A stretch of DNA of 64,000 nucleotides. It comes from a virus. Below, one piece after another: positions 18,045 through 28,400 of the stretch. The notes beneath the pieces were generated by a model. That model worked only from the letters and a program-made list of their open reading frames with translations. It had not been told where the DNA came from and did not search any database. The stretch's first letter is position 1. The number at the start of each line of letters is the position of its first letter. Location of the stretch: positions 62,001 to 126,000 of the IMG/VR virus record IMGVR_UViG_3300026521_000003; one strand, 5' to 3'. The translations under genes were made by a program, and so were the position numbers.

Positions 18045-18052
18045 TATTTATA
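18045..18052 (-). promoter_or_regulatory. Late promoter TATAAATA for the 213-aa gene
   Basis: Exact octamer 19 bases upstream of the start at 18025. Confidence 0.6.
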
Positions 18053-18090
18053 CTTTATTAATCTTTTTTTATAAAATATTTATTTTGTTG

Positions 18091-18098
18091 AATAAATA
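18091..18098 (+). promoter_or_regulatory. Late-promoter-like AATAAATA for ART-like gene
   Basis: It lies 28 bases upstream of the start at 18127, divergent from the preceding motif. Confidence 0.5.
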
Positions 18099-18126
18099 AG
18101 ATTAAATTAAATAGGAGTTTCGACAT

Positions 18127-18828
18127 ATGCAACTTAAAGAACTAAAAGCTATATATGAAGCTAGAGACCAAAATGAAAATAGACTCTTTAAATATTGTTC
18201 ATTTGAATGGATTTTAGATTTACTAAAAGATGGTCAAGTATATTCATATGATAAATCATTAAGAGATCAAAGAAAAGGTATTGTTGATGGTAAAAATTGG
18301 ATAGCATTAACAACTAAACGTAGTTCAACAATTAACCAATATTTAGAAGAATATGGAACTATTGAAGTAACATTTGATAAAGAGTTATTAAAAAAAAGTA
18401 ATGAAATATTTACAGTTAGATATTCTACTGAATGGTTAGATAAAAGACCAAGCATTTTATCATTTATAACAAAAGGTAAATATAAAAGTTCTAAAGATTA
18501 TTTTAGGGAAAATTATAAAAATATAAACTGGAATAATACCGATAATTTTTCATTAAAATTCTTTGACGATTATATGGATAATGGTGTACTGGATATTGAT
18601 TTAATTTTATCTGAAATGTCTGTTGCAGAAATTGAGGATTATATATATGATACCAATTATATACCTTTTGAGAATTATATAAATTCTTTAGGTACTGAGG
18701 ATGAATTAGTTATTGTAGACTCACCTTTAACCTTAGTTAATGATGCAATTTTACAAATTGTTGTTCCAAGACGTTATAAAGAAAAAATAAAAGAATACGA
18801 AATAGAATATAAAATACGGTATGAATAA
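18127..18828 (+). CDS. Hypothetical protein with ADP-ribosyltransferase-like N-terminal pattern
   Basis: The 233-aa protein begins ENRLFKYCSFEWILDLLKDG, then NWIALTTKRSS, then EYGTIEVTFDKELL. The order (aromatic-rich strand, helix ending in LKxG, an xISLTR-like strand, then a vxDxxxL strand) occurs in many phage proteins with an ADP-ribosyltransferase-like or DUF2971-like core. A catalytic Glu cannot be assigned with confidence (a candidate lies in the C-terminal half near GTEDELVIVDS). It is a single-gene plus-strand unit with its own late motif and ends 4 bases from the convergent neighbour. It could be a virion-delivered or late host-modifying factor. Confidence 0.5.
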   Translation: MQLKELKAIYEARDQNENRLFKYCSFEWILDLLKDGQVYSYDKSLRDQRKGIVDGKNWIALTTKRSSTINQYLEEYGTIEVTFDKELLKKSNEIFTVRYSTEWLDKRPSILSFITKGKYKSSKDYFRENYKNINWNNTDNFSLKFFDDYMDNGVLDIDLILSEMSVAEIEDYIYDTNYIPFENYINSLGTEDELVIVDSPLTLVNDAILQIVVPRRYKEKIKEYEIEYKIRYE

Positions 18829-18832
18829 TTTT

Positions 18833-19387
18833 TTAAACTACAGCTGATTTAACACTTGAAAAATAATCAGTTGTATTTTCATTTGATGCTGTTACTGCAG
18901 CACTAGTTAAAATGTTTGTACCACTATCTGTAGCATTTTGTCCTGTTGTTGCAGAAACAACTCCTGCTCCAAGTGATGAACTTATTATAGCTTGACCACT
19001 TGAATCTGGCTCCATTCCAAGTGCACCACCAATAGCATTTGTTGTTGCCCCTATTCCATCACCTAATGTTGATGAAATAGTTCCTATACCTTTATCTAAT
19101 CCCGATCCTATAAAATTTCCTGTTTCCGATATTGAAGGTCCAGCTAGAGACATACCCAAATCAGCAACAGCATTTAATAAGGCGTTGTTACCAGACCCAC
19201 AAGGATCATTATTAGCGTCTCCAGAACCTTGTCCACCGCCAGCACCACTAGGACAAGGTTCTGAACCTAAAAGATTACTCATAGCAGAATCAGCAGTATT
19301 ACCTAATATTCCGGTTATAGCTGAACTTGTCCCGCTTGTTAATGATACTGATGCTAAGGGGGATAAAACGTTGTCCAGATCAAACAT
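18833..19387 (-). CDS. Gly/Ser/Ala-rich protein, probably structural
   Basis: The 184-aa product is low in charge and rich in Gly, Ser, Ala, Thr and Asn, with glycine-zipper-like stretches (GLDKGIGTISSTLGDGIGAT, NAIGGALGM). Two cysteines lie in a Gly-rich loop (EPCPSGAGGGQGSG and DPCGSG). No family is recognised. The composition would suit a membrane-interacting or tail-associated protein such as the end of a tape-measure-like chain. It precedes the tail-tube-fold gene on the opposite side of that gene's stop. It has a late-promoter motif and a good AAAGGA ribosome site. Confidence 0.55.
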   Translation of the reverse strand: MFDLDNVLSPLASVSLTSGTSSAITGILGNTADSAMSNLLGSEPCPSGAGGGQGSGDANNDPCGSGNNALLNAVADLGMSLAGPSISETGNFIGSGLDKGIGTISSTLGDGIGATTNAIGGALGMEPDSSGQAIISSSLGAGVVSATTGQNATDSGTNILTSAAVTASNENTTDYFSSVKSAVV

Positions 19388-19402
19388 AATTATTCCTTTT
19401 TA

Positions 19403-19414
19403 TATTTATTTATT
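19403..19414 (-). promoter_or_regulatory. Late-promoter-like AATAAATAAATA for Gly-rich gene
   Basis: Two overlapping octamers begin 15 bases upstream of the start; the leader would be short. Confidence 0.5.
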
Positions 19415-19426
19415 AAAAATCTAATT

Positions 19427-21031
19427 TTATCTCCAAATAGGACTGTTCCCCTTTTTTAATACCCTAGGAGATGAACCTTGAATAACATTAAACTTTTCTA
19501 CTTTAAATACTGCTTGTACGGTATATACAGTTTCATCACCTTCATCATCTGCTGCATCAAAATCAAAACTACTTAATACCGCATTTTCAAATTTATATTC
19601 TAAATGTTTATTTGTCTCAACACTCAAATCATATATAGAGAATACAGGTATTAATATTGAATCTCTTAAAAGAAAAGTACCAGTATTACCAACTGATTTA
19701 TGATCCCATACATCACCAGCAAAATACGAATATAGGGTTGAAACTGTTTTATGATCGACATCATCCCAAAATGTAACACTAACATCACCAATGTTATATT
19801 TTACTGGATACTGTCGTTTAACATTGAATCGGATTTGTTCAATACTCTCTATATCAACTTTAGGTCTATCTATGGTTTTAACCATCCAATCTAAATCTGA
19901 TAATTTTGAGGGAAATTCACCCATATAAGCATGTTTATTTTTTGGTTGTATATGCTGTGAGATTATTTTTTCTAACTCACCATCAGTATTAGCCATTTTT
20001 GCATCAAATTTTAGATATGCCCCTTCATTTTCAGATTTTAATTTATTTGCTGAATCTCTGTAAATTTGATCCAAAATAAGATCTTCGGCGGTTTTCTTTT
20101 TTAATTCTTCTATCTTATGTGTTGTATCATATAATTGGGTGGCAGCATTTTGTTTTTCTCTAATACTTGCATTAGGATCATTAACAATTTTATTTAAATC
20201 AGCTATACGTTTCTTTTCAGCATCTATCTTTGCTTGAATAGCCGCACGTTTTTTTGCTATTTCAGCATTCTCTTTATCTTTTTCAATGTTTTCAGCATTC
20301 GTTTTTAAATTTGATTCATCTTGTTCTTTTGCAACTTCAACAGCATCTACCATATCTTTATAAATTTCCGGGAAATCTTCAGCTAATTGTTCTTTTATTT
20401 TTTCTTCATTCTTTAATGATTCTGAATAAATATCTTCACTTTTCGATACATCATTTTCAAGAGCCGACAGTTCATTTTCTGCAGTTTCAATATCTTTATC
20501 ATAATCTTCTATACCATCTTCTAAATTTCCGTTTTCCGTTGTTAAATCTCCATTTTCTGTTGTTAAATCTCCATTTTCTGTTGCTAATGTAGAATTCTCC
20601 GATTCTAATGCTTTTCTCTCCGCTACAACTTTCTCATATGCTTCATTTGCTGCCGCTACTTCTTCTGGAGATTTTGAATTATCAATAGCAACATTATATA
20701 ATTCCTCTTCTCGAACTTTTAAATCGACTATAGCTTTATTATTTGCTTCTATTTTATCATTATTTGCTTCTATTTTATCATTATTTGCTTCTATTTTATC
20801 ATTATTTGCTTCTATTTTATTTTTAGCTATCTGTTTTTTGTTTTCCAATTTGCTAATATCGTTCTTTTTTTGTTGTAAATTATTATTTGCATCCATAACA
20901 TCTTGTTTGGCTTGAGATGTTTTTTTACAAGCATCATCATATGAAGGACTTTTTGCTCTGATGGCATTTTTTGCTTTTAAGGCATTATTAGTTGGTAATG
21001 GTTTTGATGGTGCAGTTGTAATAGTACTCAT
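19427..21031 (-). CDS. Tail-tube-fold protein with long coiled coil (gp48/gp54-like?)
   Basis: Residues about 30-350 form a very long coiled coil. It includes four 7-aa KIEANND repeats and three ENGDLTT repeats, which probably pair as two arms. The last 150 residues (SIEQIRFNVKRQYPVKYNIG, VTFWDDVDHKTVSTLYSYFA, SILIPVFSIYDLSV, then a closing FKVEKFNV) have the strand order of the contractile-tail tube fold shared by gp19, gp48 and gp54. A tube-fold domain near baseplate genes would suit the tube initiator at the baseplate. The coiled coil is unlike T4 gp48/gp54, so the exact identity is uncertain. It is 2 bases from the next gene upstream. Confidence 0.5.
   Translation of the reverse strand: MSTITTAPSKPLPTNNALKAKNAIRAKSPSYDDACKKTSQAKQDVMDANNNLQQKKNDISKLENKKQIAKNKIEANNDKIEANNDKIEANNDKIEANNKAIVDLKVREEELYNVAIDNSKSPEEVAAANEAYEKVVAERKALESENSTLATENGDLTTENGDLTTENGNLEDGIEDYDKDIETAENELSALENDVSKSEDIYSESLKNEEKIKEQLAEDFPEIYKDMVDAVEVAKEQDESNLKTNAENIEKDKENAEIAKKRAAIQAKIDAEKKRIADLNKIVNDPNASIREKQNAATQLYDTTHKIEELKKKTAEDLILDQIYRDSANKLKSENEGAYLKFDAKMANTDGELEKIISQHIQPKNKHAYMGEFPSKLSDLDWMVKTIDRPKVDIESIEQIRFNVKRQYPVKYNIGDVSVTFWDDVDHKTVSTLYSYFAGDVWDHKSVGNTGTFLLRDSILIPVFSIYDLSVETNKHLEYKFENAVLSSFDFDAADDEGDETVYTVQAVFKVEKFNVIQGSSPRVLKKGNSPIWR
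20530..20592. repeat. 21-bp tandem repeat encoding ENGDLTT
   Basis: About three copies of a 21-base unit (AAATCTCCATTTTCTGTTGT core, with variants) encode successive heptads of the coiled coil. Each unit adds exactly one coiled-coil heptad. Confidence 0.65.
20738..20821. repeat. 21-bp tandem repeat encoding KIEANND
   Basis: Four near-identical 21-base units (core ATTTGCTTCTATTTTATC) encode four heptads KIEANN(D/K). Slippage here would lengthen or shorten the coil by whole heptads without breaking the frame. Confidence 0.75.
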
Positions 21032-21033
21032 TT

Positions 21034-21720
21034 TTAAGAATCCTTTTTATTAAATTGATATTCATATTCATACATTCGATCAAGCATAGGGTTTTCTTCT
21101 ACAATAGGTATAAAATTATAATCAAATTGAACATCGTTTATATATCTATAATCAATTATATACTGCATTATTGCTCTCATTTCTTCTGGAGCTTGTTCAA
21201 CTATTAAATTAAAAATCTCATAATTTCTGGTCCACTTAATATTATAATATAGTTCTTTATCTAAAAATTCATTATTAAAAATTTCTTCAAATAATGAGTC
21301 TAATACAATATCATCTTCATTTTCAAGAAATATAGTGAAAATTTCTATATATTTAATATAATTTAGTTGATCAAATTTAAAAAGACCACCTAAATATTTT
21401 CTTTTATCAGTTATTATTTTATTAATATTATTTATTTTTCTTTTATAGTCATCTATTTCTTTTTTTATACGTAAATAATTCTCATCTTTTTCTAAAAGTT
21501 TATATTGAGATAAAACTATTTTATCTGGAATTATAGTTTTGTCATTTATTTTCATTTGCTCATATAAAAATAAATCATGGAAAAAATCTTTTTTAATTGT
21601 TAATACTTGATCATTCAATGTATTATATTTGAATTCTAATGTTTCTAATTCAGTAATATAGGGTGACAAAGCATCATATATATTATCTAATAGAAAATCT
21701 TCTTTATTATAAACTTGCAT
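21034..21720 (-). CDS. Hypothetical protein in baseplate region, 228 aa
   Basis: The ATG at 21720 is used, 8 bases after a GGAGTAAT ribosome site; a TTG one codon earlier is less likely. The protein is helical with a coiled-coil centre (about 30-115: LETLEFKYNTLNDQVLTIKK and EIDDYKRKINNINKIITDK). The C-terminus is acidic and aromatic, ending YEYEYQFNKKDS. No family is recognised. It lies directly upstream of the tube-fold gene, 2 bases apart, with its own late motif, so a tail or baseplate assembly role is likely. Confidence 0.6.
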   Translation of the reverse strand: MQVYNKEDFLLDNIYDALSPYITELETLEFKYNTLNDQVLTIKKDFFHDLFLYEQMKINDKTIIPDKIVLSQYKLLEKDENYLRIKKEIDDYKRKINNINKIITDKRKYLGGLFKFDQLNYIKYIEIFTIFLENEDDIVLDSLFEEIFNNEFLDKELYYNIKWTRNYEIFNLIVEQAPEEMRAIMQYIIDYRYINDVQFDYNFIPIVEENPMLDRMYEYEYQFNKKDS

Positions 21721-21741
21721 CAATTACTCCTTATAATGATT

Positions 21742-21749
21742 TATTTATA
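21742..21749 (-). promoter_or_regulatory. Late promoter TATAAATA for the 228-aa gene and tube-fold gene
   Basis: Exact octamer 21 bases upstream of the ATG at 21720. Confidence 0.6.
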
Positions 21750-21806
21750 CCAAATAATAAGATTATAATATGAAAAGTTAATTTTGCAGCAATATAGGGT
21801 ATGGAG

Positions 21807-21836
21807 TTTTTATAGAAGGTATAACCTTCTATAAAA
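21807..21836 (-). terminator. 12-bp hairpin downstream of small structural gene
   Basis: The perfect stem TTTTATAGAAGG/CCTTCTATAAAA with a 5-base loop lies 30 bases beyond the stop of the gene at 21867. No separate U-run follows on the minus strand, so termination is possible but not certain. Confidence 0.45.
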
Positions 21837-21866
21837 TAAGTTCTAGTGGATATGAATAGTTAAAAA

Positions 21867-22394
21867 TTAAGAAACAGTAATCTCTACTTGATAAGTAAAT
21901 GAAAGTGTTCTATTTTCAGTTTTAGTAATACCATCAAATGTGATATGTGTTAATTTTTTATTTGATATATCAAATAAACCTAATTCATTAAATTTAACAC
22001 CATTAGCTTCTGTTGAACTGATAGTAGCATTAACTTCAATAATTTTTGAATTTGGTTCAATTATATTATTAGCATCATCTGTAATGTCTAAAACTTTGAT
22101 ACCATTCCCAGATCCAACTACATCTTCTGAATGTGCCGCTTCAAATAATGTGTCGGTAGATACATCTGGAGTTTTTTCATTACCATCTACATCTTCTCCA
22201 CCAGATCCAAATCTGATAGTTGCTATTCTATATGCATCAGCATTAGTTACATCACCATGAACCGCTCCAAATGCTAATGTTCTAACAAAGTTATCTAATT
22301 TAATTTTATTTCTTTTTTCAACAACTAAATCTAAGCCATCAAATACTTTTAATGTACCAATTACACTCGGTGTTGACATTTCTTTCATACTCAT
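21867..22394 (-). CDS. Small phage virion protein (tail-associated family)
   Basis: The start at 22394 (MSMKEMSTP) follows a GGGGAA ribosome site. A more upstream frame start at 22445 lies inside the promoter-leader region. The 175-aa protein has the pattern of a widespread small myovirus structural family: a conserved N-terminal strand (VIGTLKVFDG), a helix KLDNFVRTLAFGAVHG, then IATIRFGSGG, later VKFNELGLFDISNKKL and a final strand TLSFTYQVEIT. Members are usually found beside tail fibre or baseplate genes, as here. Its exact role is unknown. Confidence 0.6.
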   Translation of the reverse strand: MSMKEMSTPSVIGTLKVFDGLDLVVEKRNKIKLDNFVRTLAFGAVHGDVTNADAYRIATIRFGSGGEDVDGNEKTPDVSTDTLFEAAHSEDVVGSGNGIKVLDITDDANNIIEPNSKIIEVNATISSTEANGVKFNELGLFDISNKKLTHITFDGITKTENRTLSFTYQVEITVS

Positions 22395-22432
22395 TTTGGT
22401 TCCCCTTGAACAATTTTTTATTTGTTTTATTT

Positions 22433-22440
22433 TATTTATA
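22433..22440 (-). promoter_or_regulatory. Late promoter TATAAATA for small structural gene
   Basis: Exact octamer 38 bases before the chosen start at 22394. It lies within the longer frame, which supports the later start. Confidence 0.6.
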
Positions 22441-22485
22441 TTCAAATACCTTTTTTTATTTTAAAAAAGATTTTTTTATTAAGTT

Positions 22486-25400
22486 TTAAAGATATACATT
22501 AGGATTTTCAGCGTAAGTTCCTTGTATTTTATCAATAATTCCAACTTCTGTATAATCCCCAAATATCAATTCAACTATTGATGAAGTATTATCCTTAATA
22601 ACAGTCATTGATTTAGCTATAGAACCGTCAGTTTGTTCTTTATATAAATCTATTTTTGTTTTATAATCAGTATCTAAAGACATATATTCATCAAATCTAA
22701 ATAAAGCACTTGTTAATATATCATTATTTATATCTATATCTATTTTTTCATACATACGATATTTAAAAATTGATGCAATAATCTGATTAATATTTGGATC
22801 TAAAATATCTATACTTTCTAATCTATATTTATCATTATAACTAAATAGGTGATTCTTAACTAAATCATCAAATTCATAAGATAACTTCATTTGTTCAGCT
22901 CTTATTTTCGTTTGTAATTTTTTATTATCTAATATTAAATAACTAGAATTAATATTATCAAGAACATTTATATTTAATGATTCGTAAAATCCACTCATAT
23001 ATTGATAATAATCAAAACCAGAAATATCTTGTATTGATATATTTAAGGTATCTTTAAAATAATAATCAAAACCAACAATTAAATTATCATAAACACCGGT
23101 TGTAATTTGAGATAAATCATCACCTTGTTGATCATATTCAAATTCATTATATGGTATTTCGTCATGAGGAATTTGCCCAACCCAAGTCTCATAAGGAACA
23201 TTATAACCAAAAGATTCCCATTCTTTATAATCCCATATATAATCATAATAACCAACCCCATACATAAGATTATCAGAATTATTAATTGAAATAATATCTT
23301 TTGTATTTATTCTTTCTTGTTTAAGAGATATGTCTAACATATCATCAGGATATACTGTTAGTGTATCTCGGATAAAAAATTCACTTATAACATTTAAATC
23401 ATCGAATAAACCTGAGGTTACACTATTATCTATTGAATAATCATCATAATATTCCATCCCAACATCATCTTTTTCATGTATTACATTATCTACACCATAT
23501 CTGTTCACAGTCCATTTTCTAGAAATATATAATTGTTCATCTCTAAAAATAGATATATCTAATTGATCACTAAATATCATACCATATTTTAAACGTTCAT
23601 AAGTTCTTACCGATGCAATATTTCCCCGTGGATCATTTACAACACTATATTGGAATATTTCATTCATTTGAACATCAATATCTGATGGGTTATCGGCAGA
23701 TTCATCAACACTCAACCTGTTCAATACAAATCCTCTTATTTTATCTGTAAACCATTTACCCTTCCCATATGATATTTGTTCATTATCGGATTGAACAGTT
23801 AAAGAATCTGTAAAAATTTTATTATCATTTAAATATAATTTATCACTTAGAGTTACAGATACATTATCATCTAAATTTAAAGTACGGTATTCATCAATAA
23901 GAAGAGTATCTTTAATTTTAGTATTAATACTATCATCATAAAAAATATTAGTGTCATAAATTTCTACTAAACTATCCGAAAATATAATATTAGATTTTTC
24001 TTCTTCTAAATTAAATTTAGTTAGCAACCAATCTGATAAACTCACTTTAAATATTGTTTCACTTATTTTAACATCTTCAAAACCATAATCAAGATAATCA
24101 ACCATTTGAACATTCATATAATTATCTCTTAACTTGTAACCATACCATACAGTATCAAAAATTGATATGTTAGTTATAGTGTCAATATTTTCTTTTCTAA
24201 TAATACTATTATCATGATTTTGAATATATAAGTTATCTTTAAAACCAAATTCAATAATTTTTAACTCATCAGTCATTGATATATTTGTACCTATTTCATC
24301 TATTTCTATTTCTTCATCAATTAAAATTTTCTCAGTAAATGTTATCAATGCATTTGAATCGTATAATAAATTCATAGAATCAAGTCTTAAATATTCTCTA
24401 AGTTCTGCGGTTATATCGAATTCTTCAGATATACCATGGAACATATGCGGTACTTCATCATGACCAAATTTATCAAATTCTTGCCATATCCAGGGTTTTT
24501 TAACTATATTGATATAACTGGTTATTGAATCTATAATATTTACAGATATACTATCCTGAATGTTATTTGATATATCTTGCATTAAATAATCATATAAAGT
24601 AAGATAAGTATTATCATAAAATGTATCCGTCATAGTAAAAATTAAACTATCATCTAATTTTGATGTAATTGAACGTTCTATCGATTCATCAGTATATCCC
24701 ATCTGACCATATAAATCATGATATTCTGATAATCGCTTGCCATCAAATTCATAATCTAATGCAATATCTTCTAAAATAGTTTTCTCTGTTTGTGAAATAA
24801 CCAATGAATCAGTATATATTTTATTAGACAAAACATCAATAAGTTTATCGTTTAGTGATACTGTCATTCCATCTATAATAAATTTACTTTGATGCCCATA
24901 ATATAATCGATCCAATAAAGATATTTCTTGTTTTTCTAAAGCTATTTGATTAATAATATCATAATTATTTTCATTTAATAAAATATTAGTTTTTTCAATC
25001 ATATTAAAATATGTTTTAAGATTCTCTATTAACCTAGCTCTTAAATTATTATCTTTATATTTTAGTAATACAAAATTATCCTCTTCAATTTTTATTGATC
25101 TTAAATAATCTCTATCAAATTTAGTCATTCCTCTTTCTATTTTCATTTTATTTTTAGTATCAATAGATATACTATCACTAATTTCTAATTTAAATAAGTT
25201 ATCTCGCTCTGTATTTGCAGCATTAGTTCCAAAAATACTAACTATTGATATATCATTAATAATACTTGCATATTTATCTAAAGAAACTATATACTCTCTA
25301 AAGTCATATTTGATATGTCTATTAATTAATGAATCAGTAATTTTATTAGCAAAATATTCTTCAGAAATATTATCATTATCAATATGTGAATATATTTCAC

Positions 25401-28400
25401 TTCTTAAATTTTCATCAATTATATCAATAGTATAAAAATCTAATAGATTTATACGAATTATATCCTTGCTAAAAATGTGTATATCATATAATAAAGAATC
25501 TCTAACTCTTGCATTATGCATATCTGAACCAGGTTGATTAGCTCTATAAAATTTTTGTGAAATTAAATCACCGTATGGATCTATTGGTAACATTCGCATA
25601 AACCCGAAATCTACACGTATAACACCCAATGCATCGATTAATAAAGAATCTACCATATTCGCAATTCTATCTAGATCAGCAGAGTTATGATAAAATTCAT
25701 CGTATGCAAACTCATTATGTCCTGGTATAAATGTTCCATTTTCAGTTATAAATGATTCCCTTTGTCGTCCTGCCCAAATATGTATTTCTGTATGGATTGT
25801 ATCTATTGGACATATCTGAACATTTTCACTTTCCACTATATCTAATTTAGCAATAAATTTATCTTTTAATGAAATATCACTCATATCTAATATTTCCGTT
25901 TCAAACCCTTGTTCTAATAGTGAATCATAGACCATAGTACTTATATCCTGACCTAATATTGTAGGATTACTTTGATGATAATATTCATCAATAGCAAATT
26001 CGTCATGCCCAGGAATATCAAGTACATCATAAAGAATACCTATATCAGTCCAAATAGAGTCTAATATAGCTACATTTAACTGTTCATAAAACTCATGTAA
26101 AATAGTTTGATGCATTAAATCTTTCATACCGATTAATGTTGTTTGATCTTCAGGCCCAGAATATTCATCTAAACCGTATAAATCCATAGGTAGTTGTTCC
26201 ATATCATAAAAGCGAATATTAAATTCCGTATCAATATCAATCAAATAATCTTCTATAACATTTGTTTCTGCAATATCATCAATATTATTCATAATATCAA
26301 TAGTAGGTATATAATCTATAAAATGTGATTCAACAACATTATCTTGTTCAAAAATATTTTGTTTAATATGAAAATAATCATCAATATAAGTGTCGACTAC
26401 TTTCTCAAATTCATTTTCAGGTATGCATTCCCACCATAAATTTGCTAAATTAGGTGGAGTATATATAGATTCAGGTCTCTGTTTCCAAATTTCTTTATTT
26501 AGAACGTACCAATCATCATCTATACCATACGTTTCATCATCCATAGCCATTAAATCATGCCCACCAACTTTTACACTTCTATCATAATCATATGGTATTT
26601 CATCATGAGCTCCACATAGTTTTAACCCTTCAGATGGAAATATTACATCAATTCTAGATGATATTATAGAACGATCTAGTGTCTGTATTCTAATCTTTTC
26701 ACTAAATGCAGAAATAATATCTATAATATTTCTATCTTCAACTAAAACATCTGCTTCTTTAGAAACTGCTTCTGCTGATGAACTTTCCATAATTTTAATA
26801 GTAAATATAATTTTATCTAAAACAGTATGAAAAGGTAAGAATTCATCAAATAAATCTTGGACTATTTTCTCATAAATATCATAAGTCGCATCACCTTTAC
26901 TGTCTTTTATATTAATAGCCATAGACAAATCCAACATTGAAGAAGCAATTACATCTTCTGTAAATAATGCTAATATCTTAGTTATTAAATCATAACGTTT
27001 AATATTGAATAAGTAATCAAAATAATGTTCTACTGGTTGTTTAATACTATCTAAATATGTCAATTCTTCAAAATCGGTTATTTCAAGATTAATAAATGAG
27101 TTATATACTAAATTTGAATCAATTATCATTTTATAAATTTCATCTGTGTTACTACCCAAATCTGCAAGAAGAGTATGTTCTTTTATTTTATTATATTCCA
27201 CAGATAAATTCGGGTGATCAAATTGCTTTAATTCATAATATATTACATTTTTAAATTCTTCAACGGTCTTTACATCATTCATAAGAATATAATTTGGTAA
27301 AAACCTCTCAACAAACCATCGAATTATAACTAAATTAACACTTAATAAATCAAATCCCTGTTCAATAGATAATCGATTTAATACATCTAATACCTCAAAT
27401 AAATAATCTACGGGTTTATTTAGTTCATATTTAATATTATCTTCATATTCATTGTAATTATCAGAAAAACTAACATATGAATTAGTAACCATACTATAAT
27501 CTAGCAATCTATAATCTTTTTTAGAAAAAACACCATCGTCAATAATAGGGCGGATTAATAATAATGGTTCTTTCCAATCAACAGACATTTTAATAAATTC
27601 ATTTATATTTAGAATATCATATTTAAATGGTTTTTCAAAATGCACATGATTATTTTCTTGAATATCATTCCAATCTGAATAATTTATAATCGGTTTATAG
27701 GTTTCAATAGTATCTTTTTTTATCTTTTCTAATTCATCCGTAAAAATATAAAATAACCGTTCTTTGTCATATTGATTAAATGTCATCATTGAAACTTCAG
27801 ACACAATATCATTATCGGCATTTTCTTTTATAAAATCAACGATAACTTTTAAATTATTCTCTATCCACACATTATGAATTAAATAATAATCGAATTGTTC
27901 TAGTAAATAATCATCTTCAAGATATTTTCTTATATATGCTATTAATATATTGTGTATATTATTCGTATCTAATGAAAAATGCTCATAATTATTATTTTTA
28001 AAAATATCAATCAAATCATCATATGAACCAGAAATTAATTTCGTCTCCATTAGGTCCGCAACTAATTCTTTTAACGTATCAACAATATAGATTGAAGATG
28101 GTAATATAGTTGAAACTCTAGCCCATTCAGATATAAATTTATTACGTTGAACCATATAAACTGGTGAAACATTTATATCATTCGATATAGCTTTTAAATT
28201 TGACTTTAAATATGATTCTAACCCTTTTAAAGATGAAGTATTAGTTTTAAACATTAAATATGGTTCTTCTTCTAAATTTTGAGTTTTTGCATTATCAATA
28301 TCTATATCTAATTGCTCACCTAATAAATTATGCTCTTGTGTATTATTATTTTTATCTTGGCCTCTTCCTAACATATATACATTATCAGGAATCATCATCG

